Assembly (NCBI GenBank): GCA_021307315.1
Contig: JAJSPD010000058.1
Location: forward strand, 186,001 to 250,000
Direction of reading: 5' to 3'
Length of the DNA stretch: 64,000 bases
Source: Bisporella sp. PMI_857
Taxonomy: Eukaryota; Ascomycota; Leotiomycetes; Helotiales; Helotiaceae
In this document: one piece after another, positions 9,593 through 19,517 of the stretch
How positions within the stretch are numbered: the stretch's first letter is position 1
Layout of the letters: each line of letters starts with the position of its first letter
Position numbers and translations under genes: made by a program
The notes under the pieces: generated by a model
Seen by the model: the letters and a program-made list of their open reading frames with translations, nothing else
Told to the model about the DNA's origin: nothing
Databases searched by the model: none

Positions 9593-12112
9593 TCAGTTCC
9601 TCCCCAGCCTGCTTCTTACGTCTTTAACATCAGGATGATCCACCCCCAAAATCTTTTCCTGTCTCCCAATCAAGCTCTCAAATACCTCCCTCGCCGCCTC
9701 CCCATCCTCACCTTCATCCATCGCAATCCCCCACTGCATCTCCGCCCATAACGTTAACCGATGTTCCTCACCAAACAACTTTCTCCGATCCTCCACAACG
9801 ACTTTATACATATCTCTCGCCTCTTCATACTTCTTCTCTTGCATATAAATCATAGCCGACGAATTAAGATGCGAGATTGAGTCTTTTGGAAGTGGGGCAC
9901 CATTCTCATTGTGTTGCCGAAGTTGTTCTTTCAGCAAAACACAAAGAGCTTCCGCTTCTTCATGTCGTCCGAGTTTCCCGAGGACCTCAGCAAGGGTGAC
10001 CTTAGACCGCAATGTTATGGGAGAGTGAGAGCCATATAATTCGGTAGCAATATGCAGCGCTTTCTGGAGGTGTATAACAGCTAGCTCGAGCTGTCCACGG
10101 CGCATGCAGACCCAACCTAAGCTGTCTAATGCAAACATGATCTTAGGATCATTTGACGAAAGAGATTTTTGTGCGAGGTCTAGGAGGTTCTCTAGCAGTT
10201 CCTGTGCTTCCTCGTACTTGCCGTTACGCTTGTACTCGTCTGCAAGAGCTTGACGTGCCACGACCACTAGGCTCCGAGCCTCTGGGGACGACAGCTGCGA
10301 AGACAACTCGAGTGCTTCTTGGAGTATATCAGGTGCTCTCTTCTGGTAGCCAGCAGTCCAGGTATATACTTCAGCGAGGTCGAGGAGGCACTGTGCTACC
10401 TGCAAACTCTCGTCACCAAACGAGTTTCGTGCATATGCGAGAGCATTTTCGTAGGCGGTGCGCAGAGAGTTCGAGAAAGACTCGTCGAATACAGTCTTCT
10501 GTTCGGCGTCAAAACAATTCGCTATTTGCGATTTTAAGGAGAACAGGTGGAAGAAGCGTGCGGTGTTGAAGGGCCTAGGAGGGATCGGCAAGACTGAGCG
10601 GTGCAAATAGAGTGGGAGTAGTTTGTGTGACCATTCTATTGAATTGGGCATGCTGATAAAAGACTGAATTTGCGAGCGTAGTTTGACATCAGATACAGAC
10701 TGTGACGCATGGTGAACCCAGTAGAGCGTCGCGTATTCGGCAAGAGAGTGAGTGGAGTTAAAGTTATCCACTTCCAGTGGCTCCTGAGTCCCAACAAACT
10801 TTGCATGGGAAAGATATTCCAGTAAAGTTGCTGAAATGATCAGATTACCAGTGCTTAGATTGATATTTTCAATCTCTCGTGCCCCAGGATGTTCGCCTTG
10901 CAGGAAGTCGCGGAGTGAATGATGGACTGGGCACAATATCCCGCCGTCGGTCTTGACAAGACCTCCACAAACTTCTACGGCCTTCGTTTCAAGGTCTGGC
11001 ATGAATACATTTAATTCCACTGAGAGAAAGTTGGCGATCTCTGTGACTCGTAACTGCCGCACTGCAAACAGCATCAACCGGAAAATACTGTCTCGGATGG
11101 AAATGTCCCCTGGACTAAGATCGAGTGCTTGGTATCGAAAGTAACTCGCATATAAATCATCCAGAGAAGACTTCCAGAGCCCATCGAGCCTCTCTTTCAG
11201 CTGCGACGGCGTGGTCTGTCGAGCAAGGACTTTGACAGCCAGTGTAGCCCACTGAAAAATACCTTCAGACTTTGCAACAACAACTTCCACGATCTCGTCC
11301 TTTAGGGGGACTAAATTAGCATGAGTAGATACCTCTGACATAACGAATTTCCCCATATCTTCTGCGACCTTGCCTGGGGTGATTTCGATTTCATGAGAAT
11401 CCCCAAAGGCCTTTCGAAAACTCACTCCGGCCCTGCTAGAGACGAGCAGCCGCAAAAATCCAGCCATGACTGTCGTGAGCTCCATGAGACGAGCCAGGAA
11501 GTCGAATTCTTGAGATAGTAGATACTTGCTGGGCATTTCATCCAATCCATCGATGACCAGGGTTATAGGAGGAGCATCTTCCACGATGGCGATGACTTTG
11601 TCCCATAGACGATATATAGGGTCAAGAGGCGTTGCGTGAGCGTCAGGCGCAAGTTGGTCAAGCGTTCCGGAGATCTCTTCTCTGAGGTTGGTCTGAGCAA
11701 GAGGATGGTGGAGTAATTGCGATAGAATTGATATCGTAACGGAAGCAGGAGTTGAATTTGCGCTGCAGAAGTAGCTTAACACGGCTGACTTGCCGTCCAT
11801 GGCCTTCAGATCCTCAATGATATATTGAGTGAGGTATGACTTTCCACTGCCTGATGGTCCATGGATCCAGAGAGTTGGCGATGAAGCATCGTCCCAGTGC
11901 TTCCATACACTGTAGGGCTGCTCTTGTAGGATCCATTCGCAGGTCTCTGGGATACGTTGCCTTTTGCTCAGTTGCTGGTCTGTCAACGGTTGGTCGGTGA
12001 CGCTCGCAGCTCTCTTTCTCGAGGACGTAGCCATTGTTCTGAAGCGCAAAGTTGTCTGTGTTATAAGCCAGCAGTGGAAGGATGCTTGAAAGTGTGGGAG
12101 TCTTGGAAACAT
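9593..12112 (-). CDS. NACHT-TPR NLR-like receptor (STAND ATPase) without N-terminal effector
   Basis: 839 residues in one frame. Fungal NLRs are intracellular STAND ATPases; those characterised act in non-self recognition and regulated cell death. Walker A is GPSGSGKS at residues 85-92, preceded by a CEWIL...W linker common in fungal NLRs. Walker B-like ITLVIDGLDEM lies near residue 180, followed by LLVSSRAG. The C-terminal third has tetratricopeptide repeats of the kinesin-light-chain kind, for example KYEEAQELLENLLDLAQKSL and RKLFGEEHRLTLWAEMQWG. The second Met (residue 27, position 12034) is an alternative start. Fewer than 85 residues precede the P-loop, so no effector domain such as HET, PNP or lipase is fused. 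A PNP-like gene and an S1/P1 nuclease gene lie within 3 kb. Family assignment is firm; the ligand is unknown. Confidence 0.9.
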   Translation of the reverse strand: MFPRLPHFQASFHCWLITQTTLRFRTMATSSRKRAASVTDQPLTDQQLSKRQRIPETCEWILQEQPYSVWKHWDDASSPTLWIHGPSGSGKSYLTQYIIEDLKAMDGKSAVLSYFCSANSTPASVTISILSQLLHHPLAQTNLREEISGTLDQLAPDAHATPLDPIYRLWDKVIAIVEDAPPITLVIDGLDEMPSKYLLSQEFDFLARLMELTTVMAGFLRLLVSSRAGVSFRKAFGDSHEIEITPGKVAEDMGKFVMSEVSTHANLVPLKDEIVEVVVAKSEGIFQWATLAVKVLARQTTPSQLKERLDGLWKSSLDDLYASYFRYQALDLSPGDISIRDSIFRLMLFAVRQLRVTEIANFLSVELNVFMPDLETKAVEVCGGLVKTDGGILCPVHHSLRDFLQGEHPGAREIENINLSTGNLIISATLLEYLSHAKFVGTQEPLEVDNFNSTHSLAEYATLYWVHHASQSVSDVKLRSQIQSFISMPNSIEWSHKLLPLYLHRSVLPIPPRPFNTARFFHLFSLKSQIANCFDAEQKTVFDESFSNSLRTAYENALAYARNSFGDESLQVAQCLLDLAEVYTWTAGYQKRAPDILQEALELSSQLSSPEARSLVVVARQALADEYKRNGKYEEAQELLENLLDLAQKSLSSNDPKIMFALDSLGWVCMRRGQLELAVIHLQKALHIATELYGSHSPITLRSKVTLAEVLGKLGRHEEAEALCVLLKEQLRQHNENGAPLPKDSISHLNSSAMIYMQEKKYEEARDMYKVVVEDRRKLFGEEHRLTLWAEMQWGIAMDEGEDGEAAREVFESLIGRQEKILGVDHPDVKDVRSRLGRN

Positions 12113-12417
12113 GACATCCTCTCAATACCGCAGGCAACTAACAATTGAGCCTCAAAATTGCCAGCCTTGCTAGGCATTGTTTCACCGAGTGTTGAGTATC
12201 CTGTCACGAAGAATCGTGGCGTTTGTGGCTGAGACGGTAGAGTTACATGCAGTAAGTATGTACAACGTCACAAGGTTCAGCTGGGCTTGGCAGCTGAATA
12301 CTTCCCTGTCGTGCCATCGCTACTGTTTTAAACAAAAGGGGGGTAATGGCTTGGGAGCTTGGTTATCCCACATGAAAAGCGACATGACGAAGGAGCAATT
12401 GTGAAGGGTATTTTCAA

Positions 12418-13320
12418 ATGAAGCTTCTGCTTTTCTTCCTTTGCTCCTTTCCACTCTCTTCAGCATGGGGAAACCTCGCCCACCGCACGATCGCCCTCGT
12501 CGCTGAGAAGCACATCCTTCTCTCATCCACACATCACTACATCCACTCTCTTCTAGACAATACATCCCTCTCAGACGCAGCTGTCTGGGCAGACGCTTAC
12601 AAAGACCTCCCTGAAGGCCGGTACACCAGCAGCTGGCACTACATCAACACCCATGATGAGCCCCCGCGGACCTGCAATGTCTCCTATTCCTATGACTCGG
12701 ATCATCCATGCATTATCGATGCGATAGTGAATATGACACGAAGAGTGAATGACCTCAGCCTAGAGCACCACGAGAGGAAGATGGCGTTGATGTTCTTGCT
12801 ACACTTGATCGGGGATTTACACTGTCCTTTGCATGTTGAGGGGTTGATGCGTGGTGGGAATGATATCCCGGTAGTTTGGGATGGGAGGCAGACTAGCTTG
12901 CATTTTGTGTGGGATGTTTCTATCCCACAGAAACTGACAAATAGCACGGAGGAGAATGAGGAAATTGCTGCTCTTGCATGGGCGGAGAAGCTTTCTAATC
13001 AAAGGCGAGATTCTAAACCGTCGAAAGAACAGTGGCCGATCAACGCCTATGATGGGATGCGCAGTCCGTTAGGTGATGAAGTTGGCTTGGCTTTGAAATG
13101 GGCGAGAGAGGTGAATTTCTTTGTTTGTCAGATTGCACTGAAGGATGGCGTAGACGGTGTGAAAGGGAAGGAGCTGTCGAACCACTACTACAAGGAATCT
13201 GTCCCGGTTGTGGAGTACCTCGTCAGGAACGCAGGATTGAGGTTGGCGGCGTGGATCAATAAGCTGGCGAGGGAGGAACAATTGGAGTCGATCAGCTCGG
13301 AGCTAAGAAAATTGAGATGA
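12418..13320 (+). CDS. Secreted S1/P1-type zinc nuclease
   Basis: 300 residues, single exon. The family hydrolyses single-stranded DNA and RNA to 5'-mononucleotides and removes 3'-phosphates using three zinc ions. A signal peptide (residues 1-16, MKLLLFFLCSFPLSSA) would leave Trp as mature residue 1, which in P1 nuclease is itself a zinc ligand. The other ligands fit the family spacing: His in WGNLAH, Asp in VWADAYK, His in SSWHYI, the H-x3-D-x5-H set in HLIGDLHCPLH, and the H-x3-D pair in LHFVWD. Length matches fungal S1/P1 enzymes. It is divergent from the NLR and convergent with the PNP-like gene. Likely role is extracellular nucleic acid scavenging. Confidence 0.93.
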   Translation: MKLLLFFLCSFPLSSAWGNLAHRTIALVAEKHILLSSTHHYIHSLLDNTSLSDAAVWADAYKDLPEGRYTSSWHYINTHDEPPRTCNVSYSYDSDHPCIIDAIVNMTRRVNDLSLEHHERKMALMFLLHLIGDLHCPLHVEGLMRGGNDIPVVWDGRQTSLHFVWDVSIPQKLTNSTEENEEIAALAWAEKLSNQRRDSKPSKEQWPINAYDGMRSPLGDEVGLALKWAREVNFFVCQIALKDGVDGVKGKELSNHYYKESVPVVEYLVRNAGLRLAAWINKLAREEQLESISSELRKLR

Positions 13321-13442
13321 ATATATATTGCGCATGCTAGAATATAAGATCCATTACCTCCGTAAGAGACACATAAACCATATAAAGTTACAGCACCATC
13401 CAAAATACAGGATTGCAAACCGTATTGCGAAGATTTTTCATA

Positions 13443-15374
13443 TTAATGACCAACAGGTTCAGCCCCTTTCTGAACAAGTCGCATAGGAGGACTTTTCCTA
13501 CTGAAATGTTTCCATATCTGCGGGAGTGATACTCTCGTCCTCAAGTTTGCCTTCCCAGTCTTCAATTTCTGACCCTGATCGTGGCCAGACGAATTGTTCG
13601 TGGCTCTGAATGAATCTCCTGGAAACGTGTTTGGTGACCTGGGAGATTCCGCTGCTTCTTTTTCCTTCCTCGCAGGCGTTACCTTCATCAGGCCATTTTT
13701 CGTTTGGGTAGAGATTTCTAGAGGCTGGTGGATTTTCGAAGATCCATGCTGATCTTGGTTTTCTAAGACTTTTGCAACTTCACGTTTCGACTTCTCCCTT
13801 GTGGTCTTCTCCTCCACTGCTTCTTTTTCCAGCCACTCCTCCGTCTCTTCCCATGTGCAAACCATAGCCCTCGCAGGGCCATCTTTCACTGCTGAATAGT
13901 AATGATGTTTACTCAGTTCCCGTTCAAATACTCCTACTTGGTACACCCCATCAGCATATCCGATGAGGCTATTGCAGCATCGTGACCAGTCCATCATATA
14001 TCCAGCTTTGTAGTAGAGATATCGACTGCTTTGTTTCTAGAAAGCATTAGCCTGCCTGAGCCTGAAAAGTCCAGCCTTCTATATTTACTCACACCTCCAA
14101 TTTTTATCTCGCAAATGCCGTACTCCCTTGTGATTGCTGTTATGTTTCCCATTTCGCTGACAGCGGCCGGGTCACAGCCTCTGGGGAGAATGGTTTTGAA
14201 TCCTTTGATGTCTTTGGCAGGGATCTTTTCGCAATCAGCCGTGATTTTCTAGCGATTCCAAATCGAGAAGACTTACAATAACCGAATCATCATCCTTCAG
14301 AGTTATCTCCATGCCCTCGCAGAAGTTATCTAGGACTCTGCTCACGAAATTCTTGTAGTAACCAGGGACAATCTTGGCGCCAGGTTCGTGGCCTAAAAGG
14401 CACGTTAGACATATATCCGTGGCTTGAGTAGTGATATACTGGACTTACCCTCATCAATTACCCAGCTTACAACCGGAATCCTGTGTGTAATCCATTCCCG
14501 TAGCGCAGATGCTGTATTTTTCAGAGCCTCAGTAGGTGTATTCGCGTCTTTGCCCTTGTTAGAATTGCCGAAATCAGATATGCCCTTGACGACACCGAGA
14601 CATTTTGCATAGTGGTTCCCAAAGTGACCACACAATTGAATAAAGGCGCTCGCTTCCATATCTAGCGCAATAGCATTGCGGTTCATCTATAGTAGTCAGC
14701 TTGTAGTTTTACGCTACTCAAGACGCGACATGTACCCCACTACGAGTTTGCTCAAAGATAGCACCAGCATCTGTTCGGACAGCGGATCCAGAGATGTACT
14801 CTCCATAGTGGTATCGCGACCGGAGGTGAGAATCTGCGAACGCCTGCATATCGCCTGCAGAAGCGGTCACACGGTTGTAGTCCGGCCGGAAAAGAAGCCC
14901 TTTGTCAGGGATACTTTCCCATTTTCCTTCCTCATAGTTGATGGCTGCTTCCCCAAACACAACATCTGTCAGGGCCATCCTAAAAAGTCAATATCGTTCA
15001 ATCAACAAGACCGGGAAGACTGACTTCAATTTCCCGGTAGGATCGTCATATCCAGCGCATACTCCAGCATGAATGGCGAAGCGGGGAAGTAAGATGCTGA
15101 AGAGCACAGCCGCATTGACAGTGAAAGACTGGATGCCTTGTCGCAGACTGCTCGTTACATAGTAGTCAAGATTCCCTTCTTGAATGTTGAAGCTACCCAG
15201 ATAAAATGTATGACCATCAGCCACCTTGTCAACTTCATCCCCTTGTATCTTGTTTCCGAAAATGCCTAACGCTTTGGCGATTTCTTCTGCTTCTCCGGGG
15301 CGCCCGCAGATGATACAGAGGGGTCGATTTCTTAAATTGCGCAGATTCAGATTGAAATTCTTGTCTGACGACAT
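13443..15374 (-). CDS. Nucleoside-phosphorylase-like (PNP_UDP_1) protein with C-terminal extension
   Basis: Six exons fit frame: 15025-15374, 14736-14979, 14449-14686, 14277-14392, 14093-14248 and 13443-14036, about 565 residues. The N-terminal 270 residues resemble the PNP/UDP phosphorylase fold: RPLCIICGRPGEAEEIAKAL at the start, FAIHAGVCAGY near 100, ALTDVVFGEAAINYEEGKW near 118, and ALDMEASAFIQLCGHF near 205, which carries the Met-Glu ribose-binding signature. This fold cleaves or phosphorolyses nucleosides and also serves as an N-terminal domain of many fungal NLRs. The remaining 290 residues are unknown, charged and Ser/Lys-rich at the end. The fourth intron would be only 28 nt (14249-14276). 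The gene converges on the S1/P1 nuclease. Enzyme versus immune effector is unresolved. Confidence 0.8.
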
Positions 15375-15926
15375 GGTGATTTCTAATTAGGATATTCAAT
15401 TTTTTGAGGGGAAAAGGAGATTGTTGCGCGAGGCTGAGCCTTTGTAGATTTAACAAATTCGGTGATGAGACTGACAGCAACCATCTCGCGAATTCAGACT
15501 ATAAATTCCCCTTCCCTGAAACACCATTATTCTTTTCCCTGAAGCCACGGAGCCGCTTCTGGCGATGGTGGAGGGAATGCGACAAGCGCCAACTGCCCTT
15601 TTCCGTGAGGGCTGAAGGGGCCAGACAATCAGGCTCAGACATGTCCAATTGAATTGAGGCAAGAGCATTAAAATAGGCATTCACTGCATAACATCAGCAG
15701 CCACTCGAATGTCAGGATCCTTGCCCACCAATTATTGACAAGGTGCATTTTTGTGAGGCTGAGAAATTGCGAACAGCCTTGATCTTTTTTTTTTTTTTTT
15801 TTTTTTTTTTTTCGGGATTCTCCCCCTCTCAGTAGTCATCATCAAGTGACGTCCTTCAAGCTGAAAATTTCGAACATCTCTGCGGACTTTTTTGGGGGGC
15901 ATCAATTCGTGCATAAGACTCTTGAT
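15375..15926. repeat. Promoter interval with a 28-bp poly-T tract
   Basis: Interval between the divergent PNP-like and CorA-like genes. It contains 28 consecutive T at 15785-15812. Poly(dA:dT) tracts exclude nucleosomes and are common in fungal promoters, so the tract may be functional. It may also be a slippage-prone homopolymer. No other element was assigned. Confidence 0.6.
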
Positions 15927-17391
15927 ATGGTGACCTTAAATGCTTGTCAGGATTGTCCAAGGCTGGAGGTTGTGAAGCGGGGGACAGGTAGAAATTTTGA
16001 ACGAATCACATGTGCTCGGCTGATGGTTATATCAGGTGTAGACGGCTGGGAAACCACAGAGTTATCTTCGGATGCTCTACACAATCTCTTGGAGCAACAT
16101 TCCATGCGTTCAAATGTTATCTTGATGTATGTTTCTGCGGCCCTTTTGTGTTGACGTGAAGCTGAGAATTGGCGTTACAGCATCGCCCAGGCAGATAAAG
16201 TTCGCGAATGTCTAGGATGTCGTCAAATTTTCAAAAATATATTGAAGATACCCGAGTTCTGGTGGTCTCCATGGTGCAAACGCGCAAACGGCTACTTTGG
16301 GTGTGAAGATACAGCTGATGCGCAAGGGAAATTCGATGGACAGAGTAATTCTTCCTTAATCCTGCCACACTGTGCCTCTTGCTGATGGATTCTCGGACAC
16401 CTGGTTTCGATTCTTAATTAAGCAAACCTTTCAAAATGCACCAGAAGGACAGAAGGACTATCTTTGGTACAAATTCAACGTCTTCACAAGGTGGATAGCT
16501 AGCACCAACCAAAACGTTCTCCTAGTTTTCGATCCTCGATCTGCCATCAAAGAGCGACTCCCACATCCTCTCCTAGACTCTTTAGATGCATCTGAGTTCG
16601 GTGACCCTTACTGGATCCATTCTCTATTCGCCGAAGAAGTCGTACGTCTACAGGACGAAGCCGTCTGGGGAATTCGCAATCTAGTTCGACAGATAGAGAT
16701 AGAGCGTAGCACTTCCACAGCACCAAATCCGGATTATCCTCGTCTTCATGATATCGCAAGGCATGCCATACATGTTTCTGAGACACTGGATCTGGCTGTT
16801 AAAACGGTTGAATGCATGATGGAGCAGCATGACGAATTCACCGCCGACAGACCCACCACAGATGAGAAAACTAAGAACGCACGAAGGAGAATTCGAAAAC
16901 ATCTGAAATTTTGCCGTTACATGATAGGCAGCTTACGCTCTCGCTCAACTTCCAACCAACAACGGTTGCTAAACGAAATCCAACTCGCATTTAACACAGT
17001 CGCTCAATACGACGCTCGAATCAGTGTTGATATCGGTTACGCGGCTCAGAAGGACAGCTCCGCTATGAAAACCATTTCCTTCCTCACGATGACCTTCTTC
17101 CCCGCCACATTCATATCAGCAATTTTCAGCATGTCGTTCTTTAGTTTCAACCCTGACACTGATGAGTGGACTGTATCAGGAAAGTTTTGGGTTTATTGGG
17201 CGGTTGCAATTCCGATTACTGGTATCACGGCGGGTTTGTGGTCACTTTGGCATAAGTTTTTTCCGCCGAGGAGGATTGGTGAGGAGAAGTTGCAGCTGAG
17301 GGGGACGCACTTAGCAAAGAGGGAGATGAAGGAGCTAGCGACGAGACTTACAGGCTATAGCGAGGATCAGGATGGCTTGAGCAAAGTGTGA
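15927..17391 (+). CDS. CorA-like divalent-cation-transporter-family membrane protein
   Basis: A frame-consistent model is exons 15927-16126, 16181-16344 and 16445-17391 (about 436 residues). Exon 2 carries FWWSPWCKRANGYFGCE, which I recognise from fungal CorA-like proteins. The C-terminus has the two-helix CorA layout: TISFLTMTFFPATFISAIFS then a loop with FFSFN and a second helix FWVYWAVAIPITGITAGLW. The GMN motif of true Mg channels is absent; the equivalent reads SMSFF. The junction after exon 2 is uncertain. Bases from 16372 stay open in the exon 3 frame and encode DTWFRFLIKQ, which looks coding, but no AG acceptor lies just before it. The start ATG at 15927 is the first in frame; further 5' exons are possible. 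Confidence 0.78.
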
Positions 17392-19026
17392 GGAGAGTTT
17401 TATTTCTGCTGCGCTTGAATCCGGCGTAGTTCTTATAAATTAAAACCTACGGATTCATTATACACCTAGTTAAAATCGAAGTAAATGTAAAAACTGAGAA
17501 AATACAACAAGGGTAATTACTAGCAGCCCGTTGTCCAACCCAGGCGAAATACAAAAAGTTAGACTCAAGACGTCTCCCTCGGCATAGTCTCGATATAGTT
17601 TAAAATGTCCCTTCGCCGATTTTCATCTCTCTGATTACGGTTAAAGATCCCTTAACTATCACTTAACTTCCTAGAGCTACTTGAAAGAGATAAACAATAC
17701 TACCACCAAAATACTATTATTCGGTCCTTTGGAAATCCAATTTGAAGTTTGTTTACTTGGGGTTCCTGGTCCTGGCCACATGACATATGTGTGTCTGAGC
17801 CCTCGGTGGCACGTCGAGTGTGTTACAAATCACCATGCACCAAGCATGTGTTGGCACGAAACACGTGATGGACCAGGGAAGCCCTGGTGGCAATATCATG
17901 ATAGTACGGAGGAATCATTAGTACCAGCAACGTTGTGGCGTAAACCCAGGAATGATATGGAAAACAAATTAGTACCAGCGGGCTGCGGATATTAGGGACA
18001 ATACGGCACTAGCCCAAGTAATGATCATACACTCATTATAGAGGTAATAAAGGACGTGGTGAAGATGGCCCAGTTTTGGACCTCGGGCACGTAGTGGAGT
18101 CTGGAGTCTTGAAAGCTCCAGCACGCTAGAACTTTTTATAAATAGTTAAGTTTTCTAGGTTAAGAAGCCTTGTGCTTAAATACTTTAGCTATCTGAATAT
18201 AAGTTATTTAGCTAGTTTTGTAACGCCTTCTCTTCTACGTAAAGGAATCCTGTTTAGTCTATTTCAATATACTGTACCAACCAACGTGCCTCACAATGCA
18301 AAGATAGGTGCAGCCCTAAGACTTTCTATATATAAAAAAGAACAATACCGCTTTTCCTTTTGCTGCCTGGTTATCCCGGATGGTCGGTCGGATAATCGGC
18401 CCTGTATTGAACTCAAAACGCAGTTGTGGGACAATGCTGGCCAAAGTCGTGCAGAACAACGACGAAACTGGCCGAATTTGGCAGCCCAAACAGTAGTACT
18501 TTGGTCATATAGTATAATAATCGAATTTGTAAAGTAAAGTAGGTTTATTTTAGTGGTTACAGGTACTGACCAACTAGTCATTCAATTAGTGCAACCACTA
18601 GTGCATGATTTATAATGCATTCGCAGTGCAAATAACTAAAAATGACGTCTAGAGTAATTAGGCTCAAGCGTGCTTAAAATATGTCCAGCTATTGTAGCTA
18701 TTGTTGCTATTTCGAAAAAGTATGCTTTTTTAATTATAAGCAAAACCGCCACTTAGCGTTAATTTTGTGCAACTGGGCCAATCTTGAGCACAAGTTTGGT
18801 TCCAGGCTACAGTAGCTAAGTTCTGGAAGCCGAAAAGAAATGTTTTTTTTTTCTTTTACAGTACGGTATGACGATTTATTTTGCTTGGCACGGGCACAAT
18901 CCCGGTTGTCCATAGACGTAGCCTCAAAACAGCCACACCCTATTACGAGGAGGATCTGTATAATGGACCTAACTCAAGCTCTGGAACAGTTGCCTTAATA
19001 ATATACTTCATTATGTGATTGCTAAA
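17392..19026. other. Intergenic, decayed AT-rich DNA, nothing recognised
   Basis: About 1.6 kb. Only minor local repeats were seen, such as ATTAGTACCAGC near 17918 and 17969. Open frames are short. It is probably decayed repeat DNA, but no element ends could be defined. Confidence 0.4.
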
Positions 19027-19517
19027 TTATTCTTGAACCAGTCCTTCTCTTCCGACTTTTAGAGTAACGGGACCCGAAGTCCGCTTGGCAGGAGGACTGT
19101 ACTCCCTCTGGAGTTCATCCGTAGAGGTATCTAACTTCGGAAGCGCTATTTTACTGGCGGCGGAGTGCTGGTTATGGGCTGGCGCTTGGCTCAGTGTGGG
19201 AGAAGAGAGCATGTGTGAGAAGCATTGTGCGCGAACTGGTCATTCTTGTCGACCTCTTCTTCATCTTCCCCGTATTGGTCCTCTACCTCGTTCACCTCAC
19301 CACCGCCTTTGTCCTCGCCATCCTCTTCTTATTCTTCCTCGCCTTCCTCATCTTCATTTGTTTGAGCTGCGATCATATTTGCGCGCGCGATTGCGGTATT
19401 ACGGTACTCTTTGGTCAGTTCCATGGCGTTCTTAAATGTAGTAGCGCCTTGAAGGAACGAATCGACACTCCCAGTCATGGCAAGGCCCCCAATTGATGCA
19501 TGTAATACTCCGGCCAC
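19027..19517 (-). pseudogene. Broken gene for an acidic low-complexity protein
   Basis: On the minus strand a frame from 19517 encodes an alanine-rich segment (FKNAMELTKEYRNTAIARAN) and an acidic stretch, then meets TAA near 19330 inside a Glu-rich run, one base from GAA. The frame reopens at once with another acidic segment (GGGEVNEVEDQYGEDEEEVD). A frameshift then leads into the frame ending at 19027 (SPPAKRTSGPVTLKVGREG). The pattern suggests a single former coding region broken by one stop and one shift. The family is not recognised, and the upstream end is not defined. Confidence 0.4.
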
